In this document: in pieces, positions 5,159 through 5,633 of the stretch
Layout of the letters: each line of letters starts with the position of its first letter
How positions within the stretch are numbered: position 1 is the first letter of the stretch
From: Sulfurimonas sp.
Lineage (GTDB): Bacteria; Campylobacterota; Campylobacteria; Campylobacterales; Sulfurimonadaceae
DNA length: 5,633 nt
Assembly: GCA_024762745.1 (NCBI GenBank)
Contig: JANTGV010000092.1
Location: 1-5,633 of the forward strand
Direction of reading: 5' to 3'
The notes under the pieces: model-generated
The model's database searches: none
Seen by the model: the letters and a program-made list of their open reading frames with translations, nothing else
Told to the model about the DNA's origin: nothing
Program-made: the position numbers and the translations under genes

Positions 5159-5611
5159 TTATCTCTCTTCTTTTCTTCTCTCTTTTCCTGAGAACTTAGT
5201 ATTGGTTAGGTCTTTGAAGTCTTGTGTGAGAGTGACACCTGCCATATTCTCAAACTCTTCAAAGTCAGAAAAGTAAACAGTAAATGATATCTCAGTAATA
5301 TGGATCATATTCCATTTTTCAGCAAATACCTCTTTTTGAAATGCTACATGGGCAGAAATAGGGGACTTTTGTATTTTATCATCCATACTACTGTTTTTAT
5401 AAGTAAATCTTACAAACTTTGGTACAAGTTCCAGCTCATGTATCTGGTCTATTTTATCCTGTTTAGCATTGGCAATAGTTTCTTCAGACGCATTTTTATC
5501 TTCACAACCAAAATAATCTCCAGTTAAAACTCTCTTAAAGGTTCTTCCCGGAGGGTCTGGAACATATTCTTCTTTTTTATTACCAAATAGTTTTTTCAAC
5601 ATCTCTATCAT
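5159..5611 (-). CDS. Hypothetical protein of 150 residues
   Basis: I do not recognise this protein. It is hydrophilic and charged, with no signal peptide or membrane span, so it is probably cytoplasmic. The N-terminus (MIEMLKKLFGNKKEEY) is a short amphipathic, Lys-rich helix. PDPPGRTFKRVLTGDYFGC follows (18-36), with the only cysteine at 36. A helical Lys/Glu/Asp-rich segment (about 42-60) precedes a region of alternating strands (about 62-120, including FVRFTYK and EISFTVYFSDF). The C-terminus ends in KERRKEER. The start at 5611 is supported by AAGGGA on the minus strand (5618-5623) with a 6-nt spacer. An internal ATG three codons in is less well placed. It converges on the CobW-family gene with a 72-nt spacer, and its promoter lies at or beyond the right edge. 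No function can be assigned. The ordinary composition and good ribosome binding site favour a real gene. Confidence 0.62.
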   Translation of the reverse strand: MIEMLKKLFGNKKEEYVPDPPGRTFKRVLTGDYFGCEDKNASEETIANAKQDKIDQIHELELVPKFVRFTYKNSSMDDKIQKSPISAHVAFQKEVFAEKWNMIHITEISFTVYFSDFEEFENMAGVTLTQDFKDLTNTKFSGKERRKEER

Positions 5612-5617
5612 TAAGAT

Positions 5618-5623
5618 TCCCTT
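5618..5623 (-). promoter_or_regulatory. Ribosome binding site of the minus-strand hypothetical gene
   Basis: On the minus strand AAGGGA lies 6 nt before the ATG whose first base is 5611. It selects this start over the internal ATG at 5602 and supports the open frame being a true gene. Confidence 0.6.
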
Positions 5624-5633
5624 GTATTGATAT

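Noticed and set aside
5300..5527. Plus-strand 75-codon open frame opposite the minus-strand hypothetical gene
   Set aside because: It is rich in Phe, Ile, Tyr and Leu as expected of an antisense reading of a Lys/Glu-rich gene, and it lacks a ribosome binding site.

Overview
The window looks like chromosome from an AT-rich, probably chemolithoautotrophic bacterium. The best guess is a Campylobacterota (epsilonproteobacterial) relative of Sulfurovum or Sulfurimonas. This rests on protein style, the low-GC intergenic DNA and the type of oxidoreductase encoded, not on a marker gene, so the lineage is an inference.

Region by region: positions 1-383 are an AT-rich non-coding leader with putative sigma70-type promoter elements and several TTGATA/TATCA(A) half-sites. 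Positions 384-4008 are one tightly packed five-gene operon on the + strand. In order it encodes a small two-cluster ferredoxin-like (delta) subunit, a CO dehydrogenase beta / acetyl-CoA synthase epsilon-like (CdhB-type) subunit, and the alpha, beta and gamma subunits of a 2-oxoacid:ferredoxin oxidoreductase. Gene spacings are 46, 9 and 1 nt, then a 1-nt TAATG overlap. A perfect 12-bp hairpin without a T-tract follows the last gene (4018-4044). Positions 4118-5086 encode a CobW/COG0523 family GTPase (putative metal chaperone) on the + strand. Positions 5159-5611 encode an unrecognised 150-residue protein on the - strand, convergent with the GTPase gene.

How the genes work together: alpha and beta carry the thiamine diphosphate site and the proximal Fe-S cluster. 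Gamma carries the GGQG domain, delta relays electrons through two [4Fe-4S] clusters, and the CdhB-like subunit is the hallmark of the 'five-subunit' enzymes known from Hydrogenobacter (Por/For type). In an autotroph such an enzyme would run in the reductive direction (acetyl-CoA + CO2 + reduced ferredoxin to pyruvate) next to the reductive TCA cycle. Sequence signatures favour pyruvate over 2-oxoglutarate, but specificity is not settled by sequence alone. The most interesting items are the five-subunit architecture with its poorly understood epsilon subunit, the atypical first cluster motif of the delta subunit, the N-terminal extensions of alpha and beta, and the symmetrical elements in the leader and between the first two genes. 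I see no CRISPR array, RNA gene, transposon or phage feature.
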